From Armigeres subalbatus (lineage: Eukaryota; Arthropoda; Insecta; Diptera; Culicidae): a stretch of 64,000 bases of DNA. How positions within the stretch are numbered: the stretch's first letter is position 1; each line of letters opens with the position of its first letter. Under the pieces are notes generated by a model. That model had not been told where the DNA came from, made no database searches, and saw nothing but the letters and a program-made list of their open reading frames with translations. The translations under genes were made by a program, and so were the position numbers. Shown piece by piece: positions 23,840-36,015 of this stretch. The DNA lies in contig NC_085141.1 of assembly GCF_024139115.2 (NCBI RefSeq), positions 398,066,042 through 398,130,041 on the forward strand, given 5' to 3'.

Positions 23840-25080
23840 TGGATCAATCGCATCGCATCAAGTCACTCATTCACTCATATCTTACGAATCAGGAAAACGA
23901 TAAACGATGCATCCGAATAAACCGAACGATGCCCATTGTTTTAATGCTATTAGATTACTCCGTACTTTGGTGTTGGTCGTGCTGCTTTTACATCGGCCGA
24001 TTCATCACTATGCAGGAATTGGAGATTTGTGATCGGTGCGATAATGATGAGTGATGAGTGATGATAGAAAAATGAAACACTGAATCCCGATCAGATCATG
24101 GATAACAGCAGAGTGTGAGCCAGAAACAGTAACGCAATGAGTTATGGAGCATATAAATGGATAGTAAGCGATGCAATTGGAGAAAGCATTTAGAGCAGGG
24201 TCGTGTTTGGCTTTCTTTAGTGTTGTGATGTATTATTACGTAACACTACATCATTGTCGGTACTTTCATGCCATATTTTTCGCATTAGAGCAGTACAGAA
24301 ATCAGGTGGTCATCAGGAAAGGAGGGAGGTTGGGTGTAATGGAAAATGACTGAGTAAACCATATGGGAAGAAGGTAACGGCAGTCACTTGTATCAATATT
24401 TTAATTTTGGACAAACAATATTAAGTGGATATGTAAAACTATGCACCATTTGATTTTACTAAACGCAAAACAAAATAAATATTCTAAGAAAAAGATGTAT
24501 CAAGTACAGAAATATTAGCCGGTCCGATAATCATTGGTAAAGGCATTTGTCATAATTTTGAGATAACCCTAACCCAATTTTAATTCCCATCGAACTGCTA
24601 TCGTTACGTGGTTTACTTTTTCTGTTTCTGATATCATCGGGTGGAATGAAACAAATTTCTTAAATTCAATTACATTAAAATGTGAACAGTACTGCCCATG
24701 ATATCATGATTAACGTAATAACCTTTCAAAATTAGCTAATTTAACTCACCGCATTTACTACGGTAATTCACCGTTGTAACATCGATAAGTTGCTATCTCA
24801 AACCTCTATTAAATGTTCAAAAGCAAAGTTCATTTAATCAGTACAATGTTCTGTAAATTGTTCTGGAGCACCAACAATCAGCGATCAGAACCAATTTCCA
24901 AATCGAATGATGTCGGAGGTGTATTTTCCTATATATATCTAATCAAATGCGCAGCTTATGCTACAAGCGATTGAGCAGAAATTTTGAGAGATTGATATTC
25001 TCACCATAAGCCACAATCCGAGGGGGCGAGGAATCACAACTTTTTGTTCCTGGGCGAGTTACTGGATACCTTGCGTGGGC
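23840..25080. other. Unique insert within the 80-bp satellite
   Basis: About 1.2 kb without satellite units. The 9-bp word TTACTGGAT occurs near both edges (about 23836 and 25059), which could be a target duplication, but no inverted ends or coding motif support an element. Confidence 0.35.
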
Positions 25081-25189
25081 GCGGCGTTCATAGTGACTTG
25101 AGCGCTCGCAGAAGCCATAAGGCCATCATGAATTTGAGTACAAAATTGTTACTCTGAGACGTTCGATGAATTCAATACCTAATTTCCAT

Positions 25190-25325
25190 AACGACTTATC
25201 TGCTTTGTAAACAAAGATCAAACGTCGATTTGAGATCTGATGGCCTTCCACGCTACCATCACCATCTACACGTAGGTGAAGGCTCGGCTACCTGTTGATG
25301 GTGTAGGTTTGATATTCGATGTGAT
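25190..25325. mobile_element. Remnant of the 6.2-kb MITE family
   Basis: The left arm (AACGACTTATCTGC, then AAACGTCGATTTGA) and the centre (GGCTACCTGTTGATGGTG) match 6181-6388. The right arm is lost. It sits inside the 80-bp satellite. Confidence 0.65.
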
Positions 25326-26666
25326 CAAACCAACTTGAATCTTTTTTACCAATAGAATCGTTTTAATTGTTATTGATTGAGTGCCCTCAGAGTCCCATGG
25401 GGCGGACACGCATTGTTACTCTGATTCGTTCATAGTGACTTGAGCGCTTATCAGAGTCCCATGAGGCAGACACAGCCTAATTTGAGTCTAAATTTGTTGC
25501 ACTGAGACGTTCATAGTAGATTGAGCGCTCACCAGAGTCCCATAAGGGAAAAATAACATTAATTTGAGTACAAGATTGTTACTCTGAGACGTTTATATAG
25601 TGGGCGCTCTGAGATCCCATGAGGGCAGATACATCATGAATTTGAGTTCAAAACTGTTGCCTTGAGACGTTCATAGTATCTTGAGCCCTCCTAAGAGTCC
25701 CATGAGGGCATGACTCAGATTCGATTTGATTACAATTTGTTTACTCGTAGGTGCTCATAGTGAAATGGTGATCGTCTAAGTCCATTGGGTGGACATGAAT
25801 TTGATTTGAGTACATTCAGCTACTCTGAAGCTTTCATAGTGAAACGGCGATCATCTGAGTCCCATGAAGGTGGACACAGATTCAATTTGATACAATTTGA
25901 TTACTCTGAGCCAAGGTGTTCATTGTGAAATGGTGATCATCTGAGTCCCTTGAGTGGGCGGACATAGATTTGATTTACTCTGAGGCCTTCATAATGAGTT
26001 GATAGATCCTTTGAGTTTTGTAGTGCGGACATAGAATATTTTTGATTCGAGGCATCCATAATGAGTTCAGCGAACGTCTGAAACCCATGAAGTTAGACAC
26101 AGATTCGATTTGAGTATGGCTCTCAGGACCTTCATTGTGAGTTGGGCGGTCTTGTGAGTCATATGAGGGTGGCCTCAGTAACATTGATTACAATTTAATT
26201 CTCTAAGGCATTCATAGTGAATAGTTTGTTTTGGTCGATTGTTGAACATTTAAAATTAAAATTTAAGCCAGTACTTGTTTTTCATTTTACCTGACACACC
26301 GTTAACAAATTTGTCTTTTTACTAGTGTAGGAATCAAATCGACATTTCTCAGCACATCGACTAGACGATTAGAGTTCCAGAAGCATTTTAAACGTCCAAA
26401 ACACATGGGCGTAAAACTGTTACTGAAGTAAAGCTTAGGAGTGTGAAAACAAGCAAAATTTTCCTAAAAGCACAAATTAGGAAAATATCTTCAGAGTTTC
26501 GATACCGGTATGAAGCTATCTAAAAAAGCATTCTAAGTGGGGGAATTTCCTTTAGATTTTTTTTAATGATATGATGTAATTAGTCAGGCTATTTGTCAAA
26601 GTTAGGCATTTTGTGAAAAACAACCTTTGTTGAGGCAGTCCAATTCGAGGCGCGGGACCTCTAAAT

Positions 26667-27372
26667 GGTGAATGCGTCAAAGACAAATACATGCTTTGGC
26701 GGAACCAGCGCGCACAGGGCTCGCCTGGGAAGCAGTGTTACGATAGACGGGGATACCTTCGAGGTGGTCGAGGAATTCGTCTACCTCGGATCCTTACTAA
26801 CGCTGACAACAACGTTAGTCGTGAAATACGAAGGCGCATCATCTGTGGAAGTCAGCCTACTACGGGCTCCAAAAGAAACTGCGGTCGAAAAGATTCGCTA
26901 CCGCACCAAATGTGTCATGTACAAGACGCTTATAAGACCGGTTGTCCTCTACGGACGAGAACATGGACAATGCTCGAGGAGGACTTGCAAGCACTCAGGT
27001 ATTCGAGAGACGGGTGCTTAGGACCATCTTTGGCGGTGTGCAAGACGGTGTGTGGCGGCGAAGAATGAACCAACTCGCCCAACTCTCGGCGAACCCGTAT
27101 CCAGAAGGTAGCTAAAGCCGGAAGGGTACGATGGGCGGGACATGTTGCAAGAATGCCGGACAGCAACCCTGCAAAGATGGTGTTCGCTTCCGATCGCAGG
27201 TACGAGACGGCGTGGAGCGCTGCGAGCGAGATGGGCAGACCAGGTGCAGAACGACGCGAGCGTGGGGCATATCCGAGGATGGAGAGATGCGGCCTCGAAC
27301 CGTGCATTGCGTCAAATTGTTGATTCAGTGTTATCTGTTTAGATGTTAACTAAATAAATGAAAATGAAATGA
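26667..27372 (+). pseudogene. RTE-like LINE, 5'-truncated C-terminal end
   Basis: The three forward frames together give IDGDTFEVVEEFVYLGSLLT, then NNVSREIRRRI, TKCVMYKTLIRPVVLYG, TWTMLEEDLQALR, then AGRVRWAGHVARMPDSNPAK-like text and a final RGWRDAASNRA region. This is the conserved C-terminal domain after the RT of RTE-type (JAM1-like) LINEs. At least two frameshifts break it. The 3' end is ATG-rich (AAATAAATGAAAATGAAATG), as is usual for RTE. A perfect 12-bp duplication, GGACCTCTAAAT, flanks it at 26655-26666 and 27373-27384, so it is one insertion that was truncated at birth. Confidence 0.87.
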
Positions 27373-27384
27373 GGACCTCTAAAT

Positions 27385-29115
27385 TAAGTAAAGTTTTCTA
27401 TAAAATTATGAGTGAAACATTATTTTGATAATGTATTTTGATTTTTGTGGCGACCGATTCGGTTATGTATACTGATATATATTCTAAATAGTGGTAACCT
27501 TTTTAACTTCTAGGACGAAAGTATGAAAATGTATGAATATGTGGAGGTTGTCTAGTATTTTTTCCATTGATTTGATGCTTTTAAGAACTTTTAAGAATTT
27601 AGCGATTATTTACAAAATTGATCCAACAAGCTTTGAGACGATGTTAAGTTGTTAAGTTAGAAATTAAGAGATATTCAAAATAGTAAACTTGAACTCTACA
27701 TTTCCGTTATTTTTAGATAAAAATGCGTTGGTATAAATAGAGGCGTTTTAAATAGACAATAAAAGCTTGACTTGGACAGAGGGCGGAGTAATCTAAAAAA
27801 ATAATGATTCAATACAAAGTACAGTTGAAATTTCGATCAATGTTTCTCATCAACATAATTGTTTTTGAAAGGAGTCAAAACCTGTAAAAATCATAATACG
27901 ATGCATTACACTCAATGAGTTTAGAAAGCGAAATTTCATTGGTATTTTGAAAACTATAGAGTTCCGTTCCATCACAGTGTATATTTGAAGATCCTATTTC
28001 ATTAGAATTTCACTTTCATGCTAACGTGTTTTGTTTGATCTAGAATAAGTATTTGAATTTATTCACATTTAGGCGTGGGCGCAATTTTCAAATCAAAAAG
28101 TTTGATGGGCGGATTTTCCAAGGGGCCAAAATTTTAAATGTATGAGTAACCAGCTCGGATTTGCCATGACACACCTTCGGCTGCTTGTCGCTTTTGACGA
28201 CGTTTACTGAGCCATTCCACTGCCGGCTTTCGGTACCATTCATGATGATTGGTTGTTCGTGCTTCGTTCCAGTTGTTCTGCCGATTGGTCGCGAAAATCG
28301 GACATCACTTGACAATATGCGACAACAATGGAAATCGAGGCCTCGTCCTTCGGCGGCCTTGTCAATAGCGTCAGCTCGCTGGCTCAGCCTTTCGTTCGTT
28401 TGATATCAGTGCGTACTTTTCGTTATACGACAAGGCATTATTTGAAATAAATCGTTCCTTATTTGGACTGCCATCATACACAAAAGATAGGTAAATAAAG
28501 TTTCTCCAAATGACAAAACATAACCGCAAATACTTCATGACGTCTAGTGAAAAGAATAGCCATTATACGTCCAATGACAGCAGCTCAACCACAAATATGA
28601 ATTCGGTAGCGGTCACAGCAGCCTTAGATCAGCGTCAGTAAACATATTCAGAATTAAAACATTCAATATTTTACGACTTAAATAATAACTCTCCCTAAAA
28701 ATTTAGAAATTCTTGAAAAAAAAAAATAAGAAATCATGATATGAGCAATACAATTTTTTTACAAATAATGCAAAATTTCCATAATCAATTAAAAAATGTC
28801 CACAAAACAAAAATAAAATACCACTTTAAAAAGCAAAAATTGGTATTATAAAGGACGAATTCTCCATTGAGAAATCAAAATGTTCCACAGAAAAAGTACA
28901 AAATTTTCATAAATAAATCAATATTATATTAGCAAAAAAAAAATTACATAGTTTTACACAAAGGTAATATAAATCGACCAAAAATTAAAAACTTCCCAAT
29001 ATAGAGCTTTTGAAAATTTTGAAAATTTCCACAAAGAAATATAAAAAAGCACTAAAACTGAGCATTTTTCCATAGATGACCCCTTTTTTAACCGTTCCGT
29101 CCCTTGTTATAATGG
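27385..29115. other. AT-rich DNA, GC-richer at about 28140-28440
   Basis: No repeat or protein motif is recognised. The stretch at 28140-28440 is GC-richer with little repetition and could be host regulatory or untranslated sequence; no signal proves it. Confidence 0.35.
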
Positions 29116-29120
29116 CTTAT

Positions 29121-29595
29121 AAAATTGAAACTGCTGTAAAAACCACATTTCTTGATCGATTCGTTCGCAACAATTTGCATTAGATCCAGATGGATCCCAA
29201 TTTTTAATAAATCCTCAGTACGGTTCCAGAATTATTCCAGAATCCGTCCCCGAAAAAGGCAAGTCACACAAGCCGTTACAAAATGCCCACTCTGTCCTTT
29301 AGATTGTAGCCGATGTAACCAGATTGAACCTAAGTGGCCCAGGAACCCATATAAATATTATTCTTATCATTGTTTTGTGAATTCATGAAGTTTAAATTGT
29401 CACACGACCTGTTTTGACTTAAATTTGTTAATGGCCACTTTTCCGAGGACAACTGATCGCAACGGATTCTGGAACCGTAGTGAGGATAAACCAAAATTCA
29501 GTATCCAGTATCGAAAATTGGGATCCATCCGGATTAAATGCACTTGTTGCGAGGCAATCGGCCAAGAAATGTGGTTTTACAGCAGTTTTAATTTT
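29121..29595. mobile_element. Terminal-inverted-repeat element, about 475 bp
   Basis: The left end runs AACTGCTGTAAAAACCACAT, TTCTTG, then GATCCAGATGGATCCCAATT. The right end is the inverse: AATTGGGATCCATCCGGATT ... CAAGAAATGTGGTTTTACAG. Pairing covers at least 85 bp, and further blocks inside (ACGGTTCCAGAAT on both arms) extend it to about 150 bp with gaps. No coding frame is seen. The target duplication is unclear. Confidence 0.75.
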
Positions 29596-29606
29596 TGGAA
29601 GCGCTC

Positions 29607-32600
29607 AAAAACAGACATCAAGGACGGAAGGTTGAAAGGGTTGAAAGTTCGTGGAAAAAATCAACAGATTTATTCTTTTCTTGTATATTTTCATGGAAAT
29701 TTTCCTATTGTGTTTTTATAAATTATTTTGTGGATTTTTTTTAAATTTTTATGTAAAAAAATATTTTGTGGAAAATTATGGAAAATGCATATCAAAGAAT
29801 ATTTTGGCCAAATTTCATAAAATTTGGTCAACAAAAACCCCCCTGACAATAATAAAACAAAACCTGCCAAAGCCGCCATTTCCCCTATGTAATTATTTAT
29901 TTGTTGCTTTTAAAAGTTTAACTGATTTTTGTTTTGTGGAAAACTCTTAATTGTTTATGGAAGTTTTGCATTATTTGTGAAAATTTTATATTTATTTTAT
30001 GCTCATTCCCTGATTTCTTTATTGGCGATTTCCTATTTTTTATGGAAAATTTCTAATTGTTCATGGAAATATTATTTTGTTACCAATATTTTACACTCCA
30101 CGTTATCTTACGTCCAATTGGCGGTCGTGTCTTAGATACAACCTTCTACGTTTTTACAATGGGATATATAGGGGATCTGATCCGGTTTCTAGCACATCGC
30201 GAAACAAAAAAATACGGGACCATTTTTGGCGCTTCTTTTTGCTAACATGCGCGCCTCAAATGCGTTTCCAATTACATTTCCGTTTAGTTCGTATTTAGAG
30301 ATGAACAAATCATATTACATTAACGGATGTTGATCAGTTATGATATTGATCGCTATCTCAGATAATAGAAAATATTGATATAGAAAATATAATTCTAGAA
30401 TTATACACGAAATTATCATTTAAACACTATCTTTAACAAGCTGGAACAAACATACAATTAAAACCTTCAAAGAACTTTTATTTGAAAAAAGCTAGCTTTT
30501 CAGTCCTAGTTTTTTTGTCTTCCAGTGTTTCAGTGTTTGCAAATGCAGACGCATATTCCTCAAAAAAAAGAAACAATATCGAATTCACATCAAATAGGTA
30601 TACAACAATCATACATAATGCAATAAATAATTCATTCGATTCTGTTTGAAAACTATAATGGCACTTGTAACGCCAACTTTACCCGCATTATACCCCATTT
30701 TACGGTATCTCAAAGGAAGAAAACTCGAAAGCAACTAGCAATCCAAATGGCTCCAAAAAATGTCGCACGTGTAGCCGACCGGAAGCACCGTTAGAAAGGA
30801 AGCACCACAAGTGGTTTGTCACTTCAAAGAACAGCGAAAACCTTTTGTCATTCAGCCAGTGCGTCCCCGATCGTAAAATTCAGCAATTTAAAGATTTAGA
30901 AGAATTAAGCACTCTTTCAATGCGAGGAAATGCCCCATTAGGAAAACGGCTCAGTGCTTTCTGAAAGCAATTTCCGACACGAAAGAGAATCAATCCTCCA
31001 CTGTTACACGGAGTGTCAATTAGATACGCGGCAATGACGACGATGACGATAACTATCTGGAACTGTCCTACTGTGAAGGACATCAAAACTCAATGACCCA
31101 TCACCAGAGAGTAGCACCCGACGCAGGTAATGAACCTCCCCTAACCCTATAGCAAGGGGGTGGCACTATGGAGAACTTTCTTTCCAGCATAGGGTCATAA
31201 TGCGTTCTCGTTAATTTCGACATCTTTCCAACCAGTTTTTATTTCAATTTTACAGCAAATATCATAATCAGATCCTTTGATCACTAACTTTATTATGATA
31301 CACGATACTCCAAAACTTTTCTGAGGAGTTCTGATCTTGATAACAAAATCAGTCAACAAAATGGTCAGCTTTCACCCTTTTTCTCCCAATTGTGCAGTAG
31401 AAGGTGGATTTCAAAGCGACCGTCAACACCAGGCAACAACCAGCGAAGCAGCTGGCGTTCGCTCAGACATCAGCGAAAGCACTCAAAAAAGTGAAGCAGC
31501 AGTTAGTTAGGTGCGACTAAGAACGACGACGTCGGCGGTGGTAAAAGACTGAAACTTGGCTCATTTTGTTTTATTTTACGACCATTGCTCTCCGGTGCTG
31601 GCTGAATGTTTCACTCCAATGATTCGGTTCAGTGTTTTTTTCCTGCGCTGTCTTATTTTCGAGCACCGAGATAAGAAGCGAAAAGTTTTCTGCGTAACGA
31701 GAAAAGCTGGGTGATGTTGTGGGTTGGTTGGGAACGACAAAAAAGAGTTTTGGAACCACATCGCGTCGAGTATTTTATCGGGTAAGCCCGGTAGCATCAA
31801 GTACGGTTCTATTGCAGTGCTGTTGAAGTTTCGGATGGGAAAACATTCCGGCATAAATGACTCCCACTGTTATATGTATTTGAGTTTCAAGTTCTGAAAT
31901 GGGTTTGAACAAAGTGTAGGTACATTCGAAAGCACTAATCAATGAACGTTAGACAATTCTATATCAGGATCAAAAAGATGTGGAAAACGATAAATGCGCC
32001 GGCGAAATCCACTCTCGCATCTAAATGCCACACAGAATACGCCGCTATGGCTGATTGAGCCGACAATAATCAAAGAATAAAATCTCATCTTGAAAAGCAA
32101 TGACTATGAACGGAAAGTGATGAAGATGTGAACCACCAACAAAGACGGTAGTGGTATATCTAAGTTGAACAGATTGAGTAACAAGAGCTTGAGAATACGT
32201 CTATGGAGCATGTGTGATCAAACATGGACGAAACACCAAACCGTTGTACACGGGTGGTAAATTTATCATCAAACGCACCACCGATTGTATTGTATTAACC
32301 ACTCTATGAAGTCGTGCGCATCGGGAGCCACTGCCTTGGCCCTTGAGTAACATACGGAATTATCAAAATTACGTACCAATTCAAATTAGTTCAAATATGG
32401 TTCTTCCTGCCCCCCCTTACAAAACTATCTCCTCATGCCACTCCTTTTATAATCATAAAGTTTGATATGTCGCATAATTGTATTTGCATGTTTCCATAAA
32501 TCTGGAATCCGACAAACAGCTTATATTTGAGGTCAATGAAATTCCTGTTGTGAAAGTTACAAAGTTACAGAATGTTACAGTCAAAATGATTTTTTTTTTT

Positions 32601-32855
32601 CGTTTTCAAAAAGGGGTTAGTAACGGAAGGGTTAAGGACAAGGTTCTAGATCTAATCTAATGGTCGCTTATAATGATCGGTCGTTGAAGTTGCAAGATGA
32701 TTTTTTTTTACCCGAAGGTACTGGGTATCAAATCAGAATCTAAAATTGGGAACCATCACGAAATTATGTAAGATTTTTAACATCAATATCGCCTTTGTCT
32801 TTCGATGGATTTTCGAGATTTGCATATCAATCGACTCGGATACACTTCAGTAGAT
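29607..32855. other. Mostly unique AT-rich DNA
   Basis: There is no recognised element. Around 31380-31860 the sequence is GC-richer and non-repetitive, and may be a host promoter or 5' exon, but I can point to no definite signal. The rest is low-complexity AT-rich DNA. Confidence 0.35.
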
Positions 32856-33540
32856 TGTTACTTCTCGCTTAACTTTTCCAAAGGACCTAAGTAACATTTT
32901 TTAACCCTTATGCGGCCGACTGGGTACCCGTGTTCCTTTTTCAACTTCAACTGGTGTCTTTTTATAGCTGGACGCTGAAACTCGGTGACATCTAAGAACT
33001 CCATAAAATGTAGCATATGTGAGAAAATCACGTTGATACAGTGAGAAGGGACGTGAGGAGCGGCATCTGATTTTTTTACCACGTGGATGGCCGACAGGGT
33101 ACCCGTGTTCCCATAAATTGATATTTTCATAACTTTAACAATTTTTAACCGATTTAGATAATTTTGACAGTTTTGGAAACAGAAACTTATATACTTTTTG
33201 CCCATTGTCAAGCTTTACAGCTTTTGTCCATGGTTATACAAGAAATCTTTGAAGTAAGGCTTAAGAGTCTACACACGTAACCGAAGGACTATCATCCAGT
33301 TTCAAATATATTACATGCTCATTGCGCTTCTTAGAAAGTCGGTGTTCACAGTATATATTCTGGGTCTCCAAAAACCCATGGAGTAAGGCCTCAGTCATAA
33401 AAAAAATCACTGGAATGAGATCTTATGGTCTGCTAACGAAACCAAAGCTCTATCGTGCAAATTCAAAAACGGTACATGCTCTTTATGGTGTTTAGTATAT
33501 AATGATTTCACAGTATATGTTCCGAGTCATCCAATGATCT

Positions 33541-33971
33541 TTTCTCAAAACATATTTGCATTCCAAGTAGTTCTTGTTACTGTCATTGATTCCAGGTAGT
33601 CTACGAACTCCATACAGTCAAGGTCTTCGGATCAATATCCTTAATGAAGGCAGTTAACGAAGAATAAACAAGTTGCGTGACCCCTTTTGGTATATGTTTG
33701 TATTCCAAGTAGTTATTGTTGTTGTCGTGGACTCCAGGTAGTCTACGAACTCAATAGAGTCAAGATCTGTGGATCAACCTCAGTAACGGAGGCAGTTATT
33801 GAAGAATAAACAAGTTGTGTGATCCCTTCTTGGTATTTTTTGTATTAAAAATAATTCTTGTTGTTGTCATTGGTTCCAGGAAGTTTACGAACTCCATAGA
33901 GTCAAGGTCTGTGGATCAACCTCCGTAATGGAGGCAGTTGTTGAAGAATAAACAAGTTGTGTGACCCTTCT

Positions 33972-34055
<84 letters not shown>

Positions 34056-35290
34056 TTTTCATGTAGTTCTTGTTGTAGTCGTGAGTTCCAGGTAGTCTAC
34101 GAACTCCATACAGTCAAGGTCTTCGGATCAATCTCCGTAATGGAGGCAGTTATCGGAGAATAAACAAGTTGCGTGACCCCTTCTTGGTATATGTTTGTAT
34201 TTCATGTAGTTCTTGTTGTTGTCGTGAGTTCCAGGTAGTCTACGAACTCCATAGATTCAAGGTCGGTGGATCAACCTCCGTAATCGAGGCAGTTATTGAA
34301 GAATAAACAAGTTGTGTGACCCCTTCTTGGTATATGTTTGTATTTCATGTAGTTCTTGTTGTTGTCGAGGACTCCAGGTAGTCTACGAACTCCATAGAGT
34401 CAAGGTCTGGGGATCGACCTCGGTAACGGAGGCAGTTATTGAAGAATAAACAAGTTCTGTGACCCCTTCTTGGCATATGTTTATATTTCATGTAGTTTTT
34501 GTTGTTGTCGTGAGTTCCAGGTAGTCTACGAACTCCATACAGTCAAGATCTTCGGATCAATCTCCGTAATGGAGGCAGTTATCGAAGAATAAACAAGTTA
34601 CGTGACCCTTTCGTGGTATATGTTCCAAGTAGTTTTTATTGTTGTCGAAGACTCCAGGTACTCTACGAACTCCATAAAGTCAAGGTATGGGATTCGACGT
34701 TGGTAACGGAGGCAGCTATTGAAGAATAAACAAGTTGTGTGACGCCTTCATGGTATTTGTTTGTATTCTAAGTAGTTCTTGTTGTTGTCATTGGTTCCAG
34801 GTAGTCTACGAACTCCATAGAGTCAAGGTATGTGGATCAATCTTCGTAATGGAGGCAGTTATCGAATGTTTATTCTTTTGTGACCCCTTCTTGGTATATG
34901 TGTGTAGTTCAAGTAGGTCTTGTTGTCGTGGGGTCCAGGTAGTCTACGAACTCCATAGATTCAAGGTTTGTGGATCAACCTCCGTAATGGAGGCAGTTAT
35001 TGAAAAATAAACAAGTTGTGTGACCCCTTCTTGATATATGTTTGTATTCCATGTAGTTCTTGTTGTTGTCGTGAGTTCCAGGTAGTCTACGAACTCCATA
35101 CAGTCAAGATCTTCGGATCAATCTCCGTAATGGAGGCAGTTATCGAAGAATAAACAAGTAGCGTGACCCTTTCTTGGTATATGTTTGTATTCCAAGTATT
35201 TTTTGTTGTTGTCGTGGGCTCCAGGTAGTCTACGAACTCCATAGAGTCAAGGTCGGTGGATCAACCTCCGTAACGGATGCAGTTATTGAA
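33541..35290. repeat. 143-bp satellite array
   Basis: TCCAGGTAGTCTACGAACTC recurs at 33591, 33733, 33875 (worn), 34087, 34230, 34373, 34516, 34653, 34796, 34934, 35077 and 35220. Most steps are 142-143 bp and two are 137-138. Each unit also has AATAAACAAGTTGTGTGACC and a small hairpin, CCTCCGTAATGGAGG. A TA run splits the array at 33974-34051. One more unit sits at 36016-36195, beyond an insertion. The reading frame across two units at 34735-35010 is a by-product. Confidence 0.93.
33974..34051. repeat. (TA)n microsatellite, about 39 units
   Basis: An uninterrupted TA run inside one 143-bp satellite unit. It replaces the GTATATGTTTGTAT part of the unit, so it probably grew by slippage from the TATAT already there. 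Confidence 0.95.
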
Positions 35291-35391
35291 AAACAACTGG
35301 GAGAGACGGAAGGTAGCGGTTTTCCTCCAATACCTTTTCCGAACTAAATCTATCACATGTTGTGCATATGCATAATCGAGTTTCAGACATA

Positions 35392-35601
35392 CCGTCGTCG
35401 GGGGTGACAATGGGTCAAATGGGGGTGAGAATGGGTCACTGTTTCAACTACTTGAAATGCTTTTAGAATGGATTGAATGTATTTGAGGGAAAGAAGAATA
35501 TAAGAGTCCTTTTCGAACGATTTTGCTCTACGACCTCTAGGCTGCCGGTGAGAACGATGACCCATTCTCACCCCCAGACCCATTGTCACCCCCGATGGCG
35601 G
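35392..35601. mobile_element. MITE with GGGGGTGACAATGGGTC arms, TA target
   Basis: The left arm holds GGGGGTGACAATGGGTCA and GGGGGTGAGAATGGGTCA in tandem. The right arm is the inverse of both. TA flanks the element (35390-35391 and 35602-35603). At 210 bp with TA, it fits a Tc1/mariner-type MITE. Together with the DNA that follows, it interrupts the 143-bp satellite. Confidence 0.85.
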
Positions 35602-35603
35602 TA

Positions 35604-35948
35604 GTAATTAATTTCCACTCCAGGTGGCTCAATACCAGGAACATAGGCAATTAACTTTGAATGTACTGAACTCGAGTGTCGACCTCTCTTCGCTTATGTG
35701 GTCGGGTTGCGATCGGACGTCCAACTGGCAAAACCTCACACAACCCTATTCATCGAGCGCCGTTTGTGATGAAGCAAGTGCGTAAGAGCCAGACAATACT
35801 AAATACTCATCCTACTTGGTTGGCATTGTACAAAAACATATATGAGAGAGTTAGTTCTAAGAATGTATTGCGAGAGTTCGGCTACATGCCTGGTGCAGTG
35901 AATTTGGTTTCATCAGTACCCGCTAAGCTACGGAGGACGACGGAGGTC
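35604..35948. other. Insert DNA between the MITE and the tRNA-like head
   Basis: About 345 bp that interrupts the satellite. The end (35923-35961) folds: CTAAGCTACG pairs with CTTCGTAGCTTAG after a GACGGAGG-rich loop. The stretch before it has an open frame of about 100 codons without a recognised motif. It may be the body of the same SINE. Confidence 0.4.
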
Positions 35949-36015
35949 CTTCGTAGCTTAGTAGGGAAAGCACCTGTCTAGCGTACTGGTTTCGTGGGAT
36001 CAAACCCCACCGAAG
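35949..36015 (+). repeat. tRNA-like SINE head (third SINE family)
   Basis: CTTCG at 35949-35953 can pair with CGAAG at 36011-36015 as an acceptor. GCTTAGTAGGGAAAGC is a D-arm with an A-box look. GTGGGATCAAACCCCAC is a clean T-arm with a 5-bp stem and a 7-base loop. The anticodon arm does not fold well, so I do not call a working tRNA. Related pieces lie at 49683-49745 and 59565-59610. Confidence 0.6.

Larger units (their letters stand above)
22735..26220. repeat. Approximately 80-bp satellite, discontinuous
   Basis: Units of about 75-86 bp recur with the words GAGACGTTCATAGTG, TTGAGCGCTC, GAGTCCCATGAGGGC and AATTTGAGT. The left block (22735-23250) uses a variant with GATGATAGTGGATTGAGCGC and alternates two unit types. 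The core blocks are 23400-23840 and 25080-26220. The units diverge strongly and lose length to the right. The arrays are interrupted by unique DNA at 23840-25080 and a MITE remnant at 25190-25325. Confidence 0.82.

Noticed and set aside
23836..25070. TTACTGGAT at both edges as a target duplication of a 1.2-kb element
   Set aside because: There are no inverted ends, and the right copy is not at the satellite boundary. A 9-bp match found by looking is weak.
33541..35290. Regular repeats with a spacer-like look, considered as a CRISPR array
   Set aside because: Units are 143 bp and similar along their whole length with no unique spacers, and the window is eukaryotic.
35949..36015. A working tRNA gene
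   Set aside because: The T-arm and D-arm fold, but the anticodon arm does not. Relatives of it are truncated SINE pieces.
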